Positions 1-8,068 of a DNA stretch of 64,000 nt are shown piece by piece. The first letter of the stretch is position 1. Each line of letters starts with the position of its first letter. The translations under genes and the position numbers were made by a program. The stretch covers positions 253,629 to 317,628 of the forward strand of contig NZ_QUKD01000002.1 in assembly GCF_003480915.1 (NCBI RefSeq), in the 5' to 3' direction. The stretch is from Parabacteroides sp. TM07-1AC (lineage in GTDB: Bacteria; Bacteroidota; Bacteroidia; Bacteroidales; Tannerellaceae). The notes beneath the pieces are model-generated. The model saw only the letters and a list, made by a program, of their open reading frames with translations. It had not been told where the DNA came from and made no database searches.

Positions 1-1
1 G

Positions 2-340
2 TTGGCTGAAACTCAAGCCCGTTTTATAGCCAATGAGATGGCTATGGATGATTCGACAGCCACGCGGTTTGTGGAAACTTTCTGCCAATTCCAGAAAGAT
101 ATTTGGGCACTTGGCCCCCGCCCTAAAAGAGACACCTCCCATCTTTCGGATAAAGAGGCTGAACAGGCAATGAATGAAAGGTTCGCTCACAGCCAAAAGA
201 TACTTGACTTGAGGAAGAAGTATTATTTGAAATACTGCAAATTTTTAACACCCAGCCAAATAGAGAGGGTGTATGAACTGGAAAGAGAAATGATGAACAG
301 GCTGTTCAACCGTTCCAAAAACAAAGGAAACCATAAATAA
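2..340 (+). CDS. Spy/CpxP-like small protein, 5' end cut by window
   Basis: The reading frame is open to the left edge, and the TTG at position 2 is probably an internal codon, so this is the C-terminal part of a gene. The visible 112 residues are charged and helical. A segment of the type SQKILDLRKKYY followed by LTPSQIERVYELE resembles the C-terminal helices of Bacteroidetes periplasmic Spy/CpxP-like (LTXXQ or heavy-metal-sensor-like) proteins. The next gene starts 9 bases after the stop, so it is probably co-transcribed with the SUMF1-domain genes. A second small Spy-like gene closes the cluster at 3204-3542. Function is inferred only from the family: a periplasmic chaperone or stress sensor. 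The missing N-terminus should carry the signal peptide. Confidence 0.6.
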   Translation: MAETQARFIANEMAMDDSTATRFVETFCQFQKDIWALGPRPKRDTSHLSDKEAEQAMNERFAHSQKILDLRKKYYLKYCKFLTPSQIERVYELEREMMNRLFNRSKNKGNHK

Positions 341-349
341 GACAAGATT

Positions 350-1771
350 ATGAAAATGAAAGTATTTGGCATATTTTGCCTGTCGTTTCTGATGACAGCA
401 ACCCTATCTTCATGTGGCAGTGAAGAGATTATAGACCAACAGGAAGAAGTGTCCGGCAGTGAAAATCCAACCATGACCGTTCTTGCCGAACAGGTGGCAG
501 GAAATGACGGATATGATGAAAATGGGGTTACTGTGTTGAATTTCCCAAGTTCACAGGATTTGCACAGCATATCCAGTGGCTTGAAACTGAATTTTCAGTT
601 GTCCGGAATCACAAAAATAGAGTTGGAAAGTGTAGATGGTTATGCCTTGGCCGGAACTGTCGATATCCAATGGGGCGAAACAGCGGAACTACTTGTCGGT
701 GAAGTGGAAAACGCCAACTCCATTCTGGTGTTCAATGCCTCGGATGAAAACGGCTTGACTGCCGGAAAAGACTACTACATTTTTACCTTACCCTGCGACC
801 TTTATGGAGGTTACCGCTTGTCAATCTATCGGGAAGGACTCGTGGCACATTATTTTGGCGTACACCAGACCGTCGAATCGGGCTTGTTCATAAGCCCCGT
901 CGATTTGAAGGAGAATGAACTGGAATTTGACGATCCGGATGCACCGCTCGTGGAAGAAGAACGACCGGAACTGGATGCCACGACAACGGCACTTCTCCGT
1001 CAATACCAGCAAAACCCTACGGAGGAAAACAAGCAGGCGTTATTGGATCAGATGGGTATCCGTTACGACAAGGTAGTAGCCCGCAAGAAAGCCAAGCTCC
1101 GTGAACTGGAGAGGGAAGCCTTGACTTTGGATGTGGTGGAAGAAATGCAGGAGATTGTGGATGAGATGGTAGAGAACCGTGACATCCGTCTCGAACAGCA
1201 GTTCCTGCGTCTTATAGACCCCCGGAATGATGACAACCCCAACGATGCGTGGATGGTGCTACGCGGTGCGTCTGCCCCCAATGCCTATATCGGCTATGCC
1301 CCAGTAACCAACGCGGAATATGCAGCCTTCAAACCGGATTTTACCTATGAAGCCGGCCAAGACAACTATCCGGTAGTGAATATCACGATTGCTGATGCCA
1401 CGGCTTATTGCGATTGGCTTACGGCACAGGATCATTCGCATATCTACCGTTTGCCTACCGACGAGGAATGGATTCTCGGTGCAGGGCATATGCCGAAGGA
1501 CGTTGTAATGAACGCTGGTCGTGTGGAGACGGGACTGACAGCAGTAGATGCTTACAGCCAGACAACAGGTGCTTGTGGCGGTATTGATTTCTGGGGCAAC
1601 TGTTGGGAGTGGACTTCATCCACGGATACAAACGGGCAATATATCATTAAAGGCGGCAGTTGGGATTCTGAACGTGACGATTGCCGTAGCGAGAAATCCG
1701 ATGACGTAAGAATTGGTACACAAGGATATGCCAATGTCGGTTTCAGAGTCGTAAGAACTGATTCTATTTAA
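350..1771 (+). CDS. SUMF1/FGE-like domain lipoprotein
   Basis: The 473-residue product has a lipoprotein signal ending in LSSC (Cys about 22), so it should be membrane anchored. Residues about 55-190 form a beta-rich region, about 210-290 a highly charged helical region, and about 300-473 a SUMF1/formylglycine-generating-enzyme-like domain (NAYIGYAPVTNAEYAAF, YRLPTDEEWILGAG, GNCWEW, GGSWDSERDDCR, NVGFRVVR). In true aerobic FGE two cysteines follow GGS at +3 and +8. Here +3 is Ser440 and +8 is Cys445, so classical FGE catalysis is unlikely. It is a close paralogue of the next gene (1794-3146). The start follows the upstream stop by 9 bases. Function is unknown; a structural or binding role for the SUMF1 fold is the safest reading. 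Confidence 0.75.
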   Translation: MKMKVFGIFCLSFLMTATLSSCGSEEIIDQQEEVSGSENPTMTVLAEQVAGNDGYDENGVTVLNFPSSQDLHSISSGLKLNFQLSGITKIELESVDGYALAGTVDIQWGETAELLVGEVENANSILVFNASDENGLTAGKDYYIFTLPCDLYGGYRLSIYREGLVAHYFGVHQTVESGLFISPVDLKENELEFDDPDAPLVEEERPELDATTTALLRQYQQNPTEENKQALLDQMGIRYDKVVARKKAKLRELEREALTLDVVEEMQEIVDEMVENRDIRLEQQFLRLIDPRNDDNPNDAWMVLRGASAPNAYIGYAPVTNAEYAAFKPDFTYEAGQDNYPVVNITIADATAYCDWLTAQDHSHIYRLPTDEEWILGAGHMPKDVVMNAGRVETGLTAVDAYSQTTGACGGIDFWGNCWEWTSSTDTNGQYIIKGGSWDSERDDCRSEKSDDVRIGTQGYANVGFRVVRTDSI

Positions 1772-1793
1772 TTCTCCAAAATAATATACGAAT

Positions 1794-3146
1794 ATGAAAA
1801 ATTTGTTTTTAGCAATGGCTATTGCCATTGTGACGGCCACCGCTGTGTCCGCACAAGACAGCGACAAGGAAGATAAAATCGTGGTTTCAACCCACCAGAC
1901 GGATAAAGCGGATGGATACGAGGGTAATTCCGCCAACCGATGCGGTATCAAATTCAATTTCCGGCTTACAGGCGTGACAAAGGTTGAACTGGAAAGTGTG
2001 GACGGGCTTCCACTGGCGGGTGCGGCAACCATATATGAGGGTATTCAGGGAAAAACTTCAATTGGTGATATGGCACATACAAGCACCATCATTACATATA
2101 GCTCAAGCGACAAGTCCGGATTTATACCCGGAAAAAACTATTACATTTCCACCTTGCCTTGCGACCTTTATGGAGGATACCGGCTATCTATTTATCGGGA
2201 CGGACTTGTGGCCCATTATTTCGGTGTGCATCAGAAAGTGGATTGGGGAGAATTTATCAGTCCCGATGATTTGGTGGAAAGCGAATTGAAGTTCGACAAG
2301 CCCAATGCTCCACTTGTAGAAGAGGGACGCCCTAAAATGGATTCCAAGACACACAAGCTTTTCGTTCAATATCGGAAGAAACCGACAGAAGCCAATAAAC
2401 AAGCTCTACTGGATCAGATGGGCGTTCGCTACGACAAAGTGGTTGCAAGAAAGAAAAACAAGCTCCGCCAACTGGAACGAGAGGCAAGAACTTACAATAT
2501 CGTGGAACATATGAAGGGTATTGTGGATGAAATGGTTCAAAACCGTGACATCCGAATACAACAACAATTCCTTCGATTCATTGACCCTCGAAAGGACGAG
2601 AATCCGAAAGATATTTGGATGGTGTTGCGTGGAGCATCGGCTCCAAATGCCTACATAGGTTATGCACCTGTCACCAATGCCGAATACGCTACTTTCAAAA
2701 CGGATTTTGTCTATGATGCAGGAAAAGAGAATTATCCGGTAGTAAACATTACGATTGCTGAAGCCACGGCTTATTGTGACTGGCTTACAAAGCAGGATCG
2801 GAAACACATCTACCGTTTGCCAAGCGAAGAAGAGTGGATTCTTGGTGCCGGACATATGCCTAAAGATGTGGCTATGAACGCCAACCATATTGAATCAGGA
2901 TTGACGGCAGTGGATGCTTATAAACAGTCTATCGGTGCATGTGGAGGTATTGATTTTTGGGGTAACTGTTGGGAGTGGACTTCCTCGACCGACGCAAACG
3001 GACAGCATATCATCAAAGGAGGCAGTTGGGACTCCAAACGCGACGATTGTCGTAGCGAGAAATCGGATGACGTAAGGACGGGTGCGCAGGGTTATGCTAA
3101 TGTCGGCTTCCGAGTAGTAAGAACTGATATTTCAAATGCCCGATAA
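1794..3146 (+). CDS. SUMF1/FGE-like domain exported protein (paralogue)
   Basis: This 450-residue protein has a Sec signal peptide ending near VSAQ (residue about 20) and no lipobox, unlike its upstream paralogue. The remaining architecture is the same: a beta-rich part (about 40-165), a charged helical linker (about 185-265) and a SUMF1-like domain (about 275-450) with WGNCWEW, GGSWDSKRDDCR and NVGFRVVR. Ser414 and Cys419 occupy the two FGE cysteine positions, so one cysteine is missing in both paralogues. It lies 22 bases after the first copy and is probably in the same transcript. The pair looks like a tandem duplication in which one product became a lipoprotein and the other stayed soluble or was processed by signal peptidase I. 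Function is not known. Confidence 0.75.
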   Translation: MKNLFLAMAIAIVTATAVSAQDSDKEDKIVVSTHQTDKADGYEGNSANRCGIKFNFRLTGVTKVELESVDGLPLAGAATIYEGIQGKTSIGDMAHTSTIITYSSSDKSGFIPGKNYYISTLPCDLYGGYRLSIYRDGLVAHYFGVHQKVDWGEFISPDDLVESELKFDKPNAPLVEEGRPKMDSKTHKLFVQYRKKPTEANKQALLDQMGVRYDKVVARKKNKLRQLEREARTYNIVEHMKGIVDEMVQNRDIRIQQQFLRFIDPRKDENPKDIWMVLRGASAPNAYIGYAPVTNAEYATFKTDFVYDAGKENYPVVNITIAEATAYCDWLTKQDRKHIYRLPSEEEWILGAGHMPKDVAMNANHIESGLTAVDAYKQSIGACGGIDFWGNCWEWTSSTDANGQHIIKGGSWDSKRDDCRSEKSDDVRTGAQGYANVGFRVVRTDISNAR

Positions 3147-3203
3147 ATTTACAGTATTGACAATATAAACTTATTAACTAATAAATAAAAAGGAGAATTT
3201 TGT

Positions 3204-3542
3204 ATGAAAAGAATGTTTTTAATAATGACTATCGCCATCGTAACAACATTTCAAGTGTCTGCACAAGATAATAATAGGCAGCAAATGACAGTTCAACAGC
3301 GAACAGAACAGCGCATCAAATTGCTGGACGAGAAACTTATTTTGACAGATGAGCAGAAAACAAAAATTCGCGAGCTTTATGCTGATTTCAACAAACAGAA
3401 ATATCCGCGTGAAAAACGTAAAGAAGCTATGGAAAAGTTGACGACCGACATCTCTCTTCTACTGACAGCCGAACAACAGACCACTTACAGACAAATGGTG
3501 GAGCAGGCGATTGCTGAAAAGAAAAACGGAAAACACGTATAA
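3204..3542 (+). CDS. Small Spy/CpxP-like periplasmic protein
   Basis: The product is 112 residues with a signal peptide (MKRMFLIMTIAIVTTFQVSAQ) and a mature helical part containing LLDEKLILTDEQKTKIRELY and LLLTAEQQTTYRQM. These two LTDEQ/LTAEQ-type helices are typical of small Spy/CpxP/LTXXQ-like proteins of Bacteroidetes. An unusually good Shine-Dalgarno stretch (AAAAGGAG, about 3188-3195) precedes the ATG, which supports this start. It is the last gene of the SUMF1 cluster and mirrors the partial Spy-like gene at its beginning. A periplasmic chaperone or stress-sensing role is inferred from the family only. Confidence 0.65.
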   Translation: MKRMFLIMTIAIVTTFQVSAQDNNRQQMTVQQRTEQRIKLLDEKLILTDEQKTKIRELYADFNKQKYPREKRKEAMEKLTTDISLLLTAEQQTTYRQMVEQAIAEKKNGKHV

Positions 3543-3639
3543 ATACAGCCTACGTCTATTTACCGTATGGTTATAATAAAGCATCCGACCAACAGTATAA
3601 TGTGTTTTATTTCGTACATGGGCATGGAGAAACAGCAGT

Positions 3640-3966
3640 TTCCCGCTTTATAAGAAATAAATCTCCACCATCAATTGTAGTGTGAACAATATAAGAATTG
3701 AAAGAACAGATTTTAAACTTAAAAGATGAACATTTATGACCCATCATATCACGGCGGATCTTTTGGTGGAATCCGCCACCCATGCTGTCACGGAAGAACT
3801 GTTCCGCGACTTCGATGAATCGCTACGGCGATGCTTATCCGCCGAAACCTCATGTATGCAAACGACGTTGGACAGGAGCTGTTGTCGAACTGGTCGAGTT
3901 GATTAAAGAATGCGGATGGAAGATTCATTCAGACAGATACATAAAAGTTTCTTATCCGGAGCAAAG
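3640..3966 (+). repeat. Decayed copy 1 of the RteC-locus direct repeat
   Basis: This segment matches 13490-14406 in the same orientation: AAGAAATAAATCTCCACC, then the gene start at 3736, the C-terminal part of the RteC-like gene, and a tail ATTCAGACAGATACATAAAA. Relative to the other copy it lacks three blocks, by hand alignment about 188, 239 and roughly 170 bases. Similarity ends after a shared CAAAG near 3966. The remainder of the gene-poor stretch 3543-4294 holds only AT-rich sequence before it, the beta-barrel scrap and a terminator after it. Confidence 0.75.
3736..3906 (+). pseudogene. rteC-family remnant (copy 1)
   Basis: An ATG at 3736 opens MTHHITADLLVESATHAV, matching the start of the second RteC-like gene at 13583. 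After about 27 codons (ending FRDFD) a deletion of about 188 bases joins the sequence to GAATCGCTACGG, shifting the frame, and translation ends at 3904-3906 after 56 residues. Out of frame, the C-terminal RteC motif region around CKRRWTGAVVELVELI is still readable. RteC proteins regulate excision of CTnDOT-type conjugative elements; this one cannot make a full protein. Confidence 0.7.
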
Positions 3967-4089
3967 GACAACGGCAATGGTGCGGACGTGTATAACATGG
4001 AGGTCGTAATCGACCTCGCGTTCCGGCTGAATACCTACCCCAACGCACGACACCTCCGGTTGTCATTCAGTATAGGAACGGGCTTCTGA
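3910..4089 (+). pseudogene. Chimeric small ORF with beta-barrel C-terminal scrap
   Basis: A 59-codon frame starts at ATG 3910 inside the RteC repeat and runs into foreign sequence. Its second half contains VYNMEVVIDLAFRLNTYPN and ends LSFSIGTGF, which looks like the last strands of an outer-membrane beta-barrel protein, including the terminal Phe. The upstream part of such a gene is absent. It is best read as the 3' remnant of a deleted gene joined to the RteC remnant. The hairpin at 4110-4142 was probably its terminator. Confidence 0.45.
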
Positions 4090-4109
4090 ATTGAACCGGA
4101 CAAACAAGG

Positions 4110-4142
4110 AAACGGGCAGGTGTTGAAGCTGCCCGTTTTTAT
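4110..4142 (+). terminator. Rho-independent terminator
   Basis: A perfect 10-bp stem AAACGGGCAG / CTGCCCGTTT with a 9-base loop is followed by TTTATTTT. It lies 20 bases after the stop of the beta-barrel scrap. Confidence 0.8.
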
Positions 4143-4294
4143 TTTCAGTTGCTGCGAATAATTTTGCCCGTAGATCTTTGCATATAGATTGGCCTGTATT
4201 CGGACACCCTTAAATCCATACGGAGATACTAAAGCGGCGTCAATGAACTTCTTAAACTCACTAATATGTATCGTAAAACAGGGAATATCAAATT

Positions 4295-5122
4295 TTAGCG
4301 GACAGATATATCTTTCCTATACTCTGATGGTGTTATCTTCATCCTCTTTTGCACATACCGACTGAAATAAGAAACAGAGGAGAAATTCATTCGTTCGGCA
4401 ATCGTAGTTAAAGACAACTCTTTTTGTCGCAGCAAGCGGGTAATCTCTTGAAGAGTAAAGCGGTCGATCCAATAAGTGGCAGGTTTGCCGCTTACCTTTT
4501 TACATATCTCCGACAGATAATGAGGTGTTATGCAAAGCCGGGAAGCATAAAAATCGAGATCTCGATTTCGGATATATTCGCCGTTATATAACAGTTCTAT
4601 GAAATTTCGCAGTAAGACCGTAATACGCTCCGATACCTGCATGTTGTTCTGACTGCGTGCATGAATATCATAAAGGTCGAGGATGTGCGCCGTAAGCAGG
4701 CTTCCCATCAATTCTTCCCAAAACAGATGCTCTTTATCTTTCAGACGTTGCCGGATACAGCGCATTGCCTGTTCGCATACTTGAAAATCATGGGAGGAAA
4801 GTTTCATGACCGGATTCTGCAAGAGTGATAGATACCCAATAATGCCGTAATTGCTGCGAATAGCAATCGAGGAAACGAACGCATCCGAAAGGTTCATCAG
4901 GATACCTTGAAAGTCTTCGGAGTCCGAAAATTCCGATACGAGCGTGGCGTTGGGCAGAATTACATAATCCCCGGCCGCGATGTTATAACGGGTATCCTGA
5001 AATGTAAACCCCATATTTCCTCCGCTGCAAAGAATATGGATTACCCTTCCTGCATGTCGCAAGGCATTGAACTCCTGCAATGTATCGGCGAAAATAATCC
5101 CGTCGAAGTCTGTATGTGTCAT
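4295..5122 (-). CDS. AraC-family transcriptional regulator (regulator 1)
   Basis: The 275-residue protein has an N-terminal cupin-like sensor part (about 1-130) and a C-terminal AraC/XylS double helix-turn-helix (about 175-275), with the typical FYASRLCITPHYLSEICKK and IAERMNFSSVSYFSRYVQKR ... ITPSEYRK motifs. It is divergent from the aldo/keto reductase operon starting at 5249, so it is the likely local regulator. The ATG at 5122 is the only good start before the cupin region. The intergenic region carries a pair of CGAATA-type words 21 bases apart that may be its operator. The inducer is unknown; the regulated genes point to carbonyl or quinone compounds. Confidence 0.85.
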   Translation of the reverse strand: MTHTDFDGIIFADTLQEFNALRHAGRVIHILCSGGNMGFTFQDTRYNIAAGDYVILPNATLVSEFSDSEDFQGILMNLSDAFVSSIAIRSNYGIIGYLSLLQNPVMKLSSHDFQVCEQAMRCIRQRLKDKEHLFWEELMGSLLTAHILDLYDIHARSQNNMQVSERITVLLRNFIELLYNGEYIRNRDLDFYASRLCITPHYLSEICKKVSGKPATYWIDRFTLQEITRLLRQKELSLTTIAERMNFSSVSYFSRYVQKRMKITPSEYRKDISVR

Positions 5123-5159
5123 TTCTCTTTCATTTCCTGCGAAAATAACAAAAAAACCA

Positions 5160-5222
5160 CGAATAGTGAAAATTCCTCTCCGAATAATACAACAATAAAA
5201 TGATAGGTACCCTGTAACTTTG
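5160..5222 (+). promoter_or_regulatory. Promoter and possible AraC operator before 5249
   Basis: TAACTTTG at 5215-5222 matches the Bacteroidetes -7 box TAnnTTTG, 26 bases before the ATG at 5249. Upstream, CGAATAGTG (5160) and CGAATAATA (5181) are exactly 21 bases apart, as expected for two AraC-protein half sites on one helix face. The repeat match is short, so the operator call is tentative; the -7 box is firmer. Confidence 0.5.
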
Positions 5223-5248
5223 CATCAGAATAAAAAACCATAAAGGAT

Positions 5249-6097
5249 ATGAAAAATGTAAGATTAAGCAATGGAGTAATGATGCCTGCTATCGGGTTCG
5301 GTGTCTTTCAGATTCCTGAAAACGAAACGGAACGAGTCGTGAATGATGCTATCGAGGTTGGTTATCGGAAATTCGACACAGCCGCGGCTTATTTCAACGA
5401 GGAACAGTTGGGAAATGCCATCCGGCAAAGCGGTATCAAACGGGAGGAGTTTTTTATAACCACCAAATTGTGGGTGCAGGACTACGAATACGACGATGCT
5501 CTGCGCGCTTTCGACCTCTCGATGAAAAAACTCGGATTGGACTACCTCGACCTCTATTTAATGCACAAACCATACGGGAATTACTATGCCGCATGGCGGG
5601 CGATGGAGCGGCTCTATAAAGAGGGACGTATCCGGGCTATCGGGGTTACGAGTTTCTCTAATGAACGCCTGCAAGACCTTTTCTTGCATAACGAAATAAA
5701 ACCCGTCGTAAACCAGCTTGAAACGCATCCGTTTTTCCAGCAGCAGGCTGCCAATGCTTTCTTACGGCAGGAAGGCATCCAGCACGAAGCATGGGCGCCT
5801 TTTGCCGAAGGGCAGAATGACATATTCAACCATCCGACATTGAAAGCGATAGCAGAGCGACACGGTAAGGGCGTCGGAGCTATTATTCTTCGTTGGCTGA
5901 ACCAGCGTAACATCGTAGTTATCCCGAAATCCGTACATAAGGAACGGATGATCGAAAACTTCAATATCCTCGATTTCACACTTTCAAAAGAGGAAATGGA
6001 TGCTATCGCCCTGCTAGAAACGGGAAAAAGCCCCATCTACGACGATATGGACTTGCCTACGGTAAAAGGTATCGGGTTACATCGCATACACGAATAA
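5249..6097 (+). CDS. Aldo/keto reductase
   Basis: The 282-residue protein is a complete TIM-barrel aldo/keto reductase of the AKR5/2,5-diketo-gluconate-reductase-like group, reducing aldehydes or ketones with NAD(P)H in the cytoplasm. The catalytic tetrad is intact: Asp43 and Tyr48 (KFDTAAAYFNEE), Lys73 (FITTKLWV) and His106 (LYLMHKPYG). The cofactor-binding end is present (VVIPKSVHKERMIENF). It is the first gene of a five-gene operon; the next ATG is 16 bases after its stop. A second, related reductase is at 6429. The natural substrate cannot be read from the sequence. Confidence 0.9.
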   Translation: MKNVRLSNGVMMPAIGFGVFQIPENETERVVNDAIEVGYRKFDTAAAYFNEEQLGNAIRQSGIKREEFFITTKLWVQDYEYDDALRAFDLSMKKLGLDYLDLYLMHKPYGNYYAAWRAMERLYKEGRIRAIGVTSFSNERLQDLFLHNEIKPVVNQLETHPFFQQQAANAFLRQEGIQHEAWAPFAEGQNDIFNHPTLKAIAERHGKGVGAIILRWLNQRNIVVIPKSVHKERMIENFNILDFTLSKEEMDAIALLETGKSPIYDDMDLPTVKGIGLHRIHE

Positions 6098-6113
6098 TTT
6101 ATAAAAAAGAAAT

Positions 6114-6410
6114 ATGTTACGTCATGTATTTATCATCAACGTCAAGGAAGGAATTTCCGATGACGTGGTAGAACAAAAGATGGCAGAAATGCGTGCCATG
6201 AAAGAGAAAGAAACGGTTATTGAAGAGATCATGGTAGGTCGTACACGCGGACTGTTCGGGCGTCCCGATGCTGTGATGATGGTTGTCGATCTTAACGACA
6301 AGGCCGCTTTCGATGTGTTGATCCGGAGCCGGACACATACCGACATCGCGGAAAAAGCGGAAGAGGCTTTCGATATACAGAGCGCCGACATTGCTCAAAT
6401 AGAATATTAA
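6114..6410 (+). CDS. Dabb (stress-responsive A/B barrel) domain protein
   Basis: The 98-residue product is a single Dabb-type ferredoxin-like domain: MLRHVFIINVKEGISDD at the start, a central charged helix, and a C-terminal strand ending IAQIEY. Such proteins are usually dimeric; some are enzymes or accessory factors in stress or polyketide metabolism, many have no known role. It sits between two aldo/keto reductases with spacers of 16 and 18 bases, so it is clearly part of the operon. Catalytic function is not established. Confidence 0.75.
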   Translation: MLRHVFIINVKEGISDDVVEQKMAEMRAMKEKETVIEEIMVGRTRGLFGRPDAVMMVVDLNDKAAFDVLIRSRTHTDIAEKAEEAFDIQSADIAQIEY

Positions 6411-6428
6411 CCCTTAAAACAGAATGAT

Positions 6429-7292
6429 ATGCAGACTGTAAAATTGAACAACGGCATCGAAATGCCGATATTAGGATATGGTGTATTTCAAGTATCGCCC
6501 GAAGAGTGCGAGCGTTGCGTACTCGATGCCATCGGCACAGGTTATCGGTTGATAGATACGGCGCAGGCTTATTATAACGAAGAGGGCGTGGGTAATGCCG
6601 TTGCAAAATGCGGCGTGTCCCGTGATGAACTTTTTCTCACCACCAAAGTCTGGATTACCAATGCCGGAGAGGAAAAGGCAACCCGCAGCATCGACGAATC
6701 GCTCCGTAAGTTGCGCACCGATTACATTGACCTGCTGCTTATCCACCAGCCGTTTAGCGACTATCCGGGAACATGGCGGGCGATGGAGAAAGCGGTAAAG
6801 GCCGGGAAAGTCCGTGCTATCGGACTCTCGAACTTCTATCCCGACCGCTTCGTGGATATGGCCGAATGTGCCGAAATAAAACCTGCCGTAAACCAACTAA
6901 AAACCAATGTATTCAGTCAGCAGTGGGACGCTGAAGCCGAAATGAAGCCCTATGATACACGTATCATGGCTTGGGCGCCGCTGGCACAAGGCGATCCCGA
7001 CCTGCTGACCAATCCTGTACTGACGGCCTTGGCCGAACGATACAATAAAACGGTACAGCAAGTCGCCCTGCGTTACTTGGTGCAACGCGGCATCATCGCC
7101 ATTCCGAAAAGCACGCACATCGAGCGAATGAAACAAAATCTGGATGTATTCGATTTCACCCTCACACCGGAAGATATGGAAAGCATCCGTCCGCTCGACA
7201 AACCTGCCGACTTCCGCTGGTCGCACCGTAATCCCGAACTTGTAAAATTCCTTCTGAATTACGACAAGCAATTTAATCCTAATAACAAATAA
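6429..7292 (+). CDS. Aldo/keto reductase (second copy)
   Basis: A 287-residue aldo/keto reductase homologous along its whole length to the protein at 5249. The tetrad is complete: Asp43, Tyr48 (LIDTAQAYYNEE), Lys73 (LTTKVWI) and His106 (LLLIHQPFS). IIAIPKSTHIERMKQN near residue 220-235 matches the nicotinamide-phosphate-binding region. The C-terminus (SHRNPELVKFLLNYDKQF) is longer than in the first copy, and C-terminal loops set substrate choice in this family. The next gene begins 6 bases after the stop. The two copies have diverged clearly, so they probably handle different carbonyl substrates. Confidence 0.9.
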   Translation: MQTVKLNNGIEMPILGYGVFQVSPEECERCVLDAIGTGYRLIDTAQAYYNEEGVGNAVAKCGVSRDELFLTTKVWITNAGEEKATRSIDESLRKLRTDYIDLLLIHQPFSDYPGTWRAMEKAVKAGKVRAIGLSNFYPDRFVDMAECAEIKPAVNQLKTNVFSQQWDAEAEMKPYDTRIMAWAPLAQGDPDLLTNPVLTALAERYNKTVQQVALRYLVQRGIIAIPKSTHIERMKQNLDVFDFTLTPEDMESIRPLDKPADFRWSHRNPELVKFLLNYDKQFNPNNK

Positions 7293-7298
7293 TAGCCT

Positions 7299-8048
7299 AT
7301 GTATAAGTCTTTGAACAACAAAGTCGCTCTTGTAACCGGAGCCGGGACGGGCATCGGAAGAGCTATCGTCCGACGTCTGGCCGATGAAGGCGCTAACGTA
7401 TTGATCGTAGGCCGCACGGAAACGACACTTGCCGAGACAGCCGCCCATAGCGATAAGATAACCTTTCTTACTGCCGATCTTGAAGCGGAAGCCGGAATAG
7501 AATCTATTATTCAGACTGTCGGAGAACGATACGGTCGTCTCAATATTCTTGTCAATAATGCCGGATGGGCACCCGTCACCCCGTTTGCAACGATGAAAAT
7601 CGAGGAATACGACAAGGTATTTGCCATCAACGTGCGTGCCGTCGTCATGCTGACCCAAGCCTGCCTGCCGATGATAAAGGCAGCGAAAGGCAATATCCTG
7701 AACGTCACGACAACTATGACAACCAATCCTATCGCGACGATGGCGAACTATGCTGCCTCGAAAGCTGCCGTCTATACCATGACACGTGCATGGGCGAAAG
7801 AGTTGGCAAAAGACGGCGTGCGTGTCAATTCACTCGGCGTGGGGCCCATCGAAACCCCTATCTACGGCAAGACCGAGCTTTCGGACGAGGCCGCGAAAGC
7901 CCACAAGGATATGGTAACGAAGAGCGTGCCTCTCGGGCGAATGGGACAACCCGAAGAGGTTGCCGCCGTCGTCGCTTTTCTGACAAGCGACGAAGCCAGC
8001 TTCGTAACCGGAGCCGACTATAAAGTGGACGGTGGTGTAGGTGCATAA
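7299..8048 (+). CDS. Short-chain dehydrogenase/reductase
   Basis: This 249-residue protein is a classical SDR. It has the TGxxxGIG cofactor motif (VTGAGTGIGRAI, residue about 14), the NNAG motif (ILVNNAGW), the active-site YAASK (ANYAASKAAVYT, about 150) and the usual C-terminal VTGADYKVDGG. The conserved catalytic serine region reads NVTTTMTT, so Thr seems to replace Ser. It probably oxidises or reduces an alcohol/carbonyl pair with NAD(P)(H). It is 6 bases after the second aldo/keto reductase and 20 bases before the flavoprotein gene, hence in the same operon. Confidence 0.88.
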   Translation: MYKSLNNKVALVTGAGTGIGRAIVRRLADEGANVLIVGRTETTLAETAAHSDKITFLTADLEAEAGIESIIQTVGERYGRLNILVNNAGWAPVTPFATMKIEEYDKVFAINVRAVVMLTQACLPMIKAAKGNILNVTTTMTTNPIATMANYAASKAAVYTMTRAWAKELAKDGVRVNSLGVGPIETPIYGKTELSDEAAKAHKDMVTKSVPLGRMGQPEEVAAVVAFLTSDEASFVTGADYKVDGGVGA

Positions 8049-8068
8049 AACAAACAACAATAAAAAGA

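Noticed and set aside
6897-7658. 253-codon minus-strand open frame across the aldo/keto reductase and SDR genes
   Set aside because: It crosses two well-supported genes and lacks any domain signature; a shadow frame.
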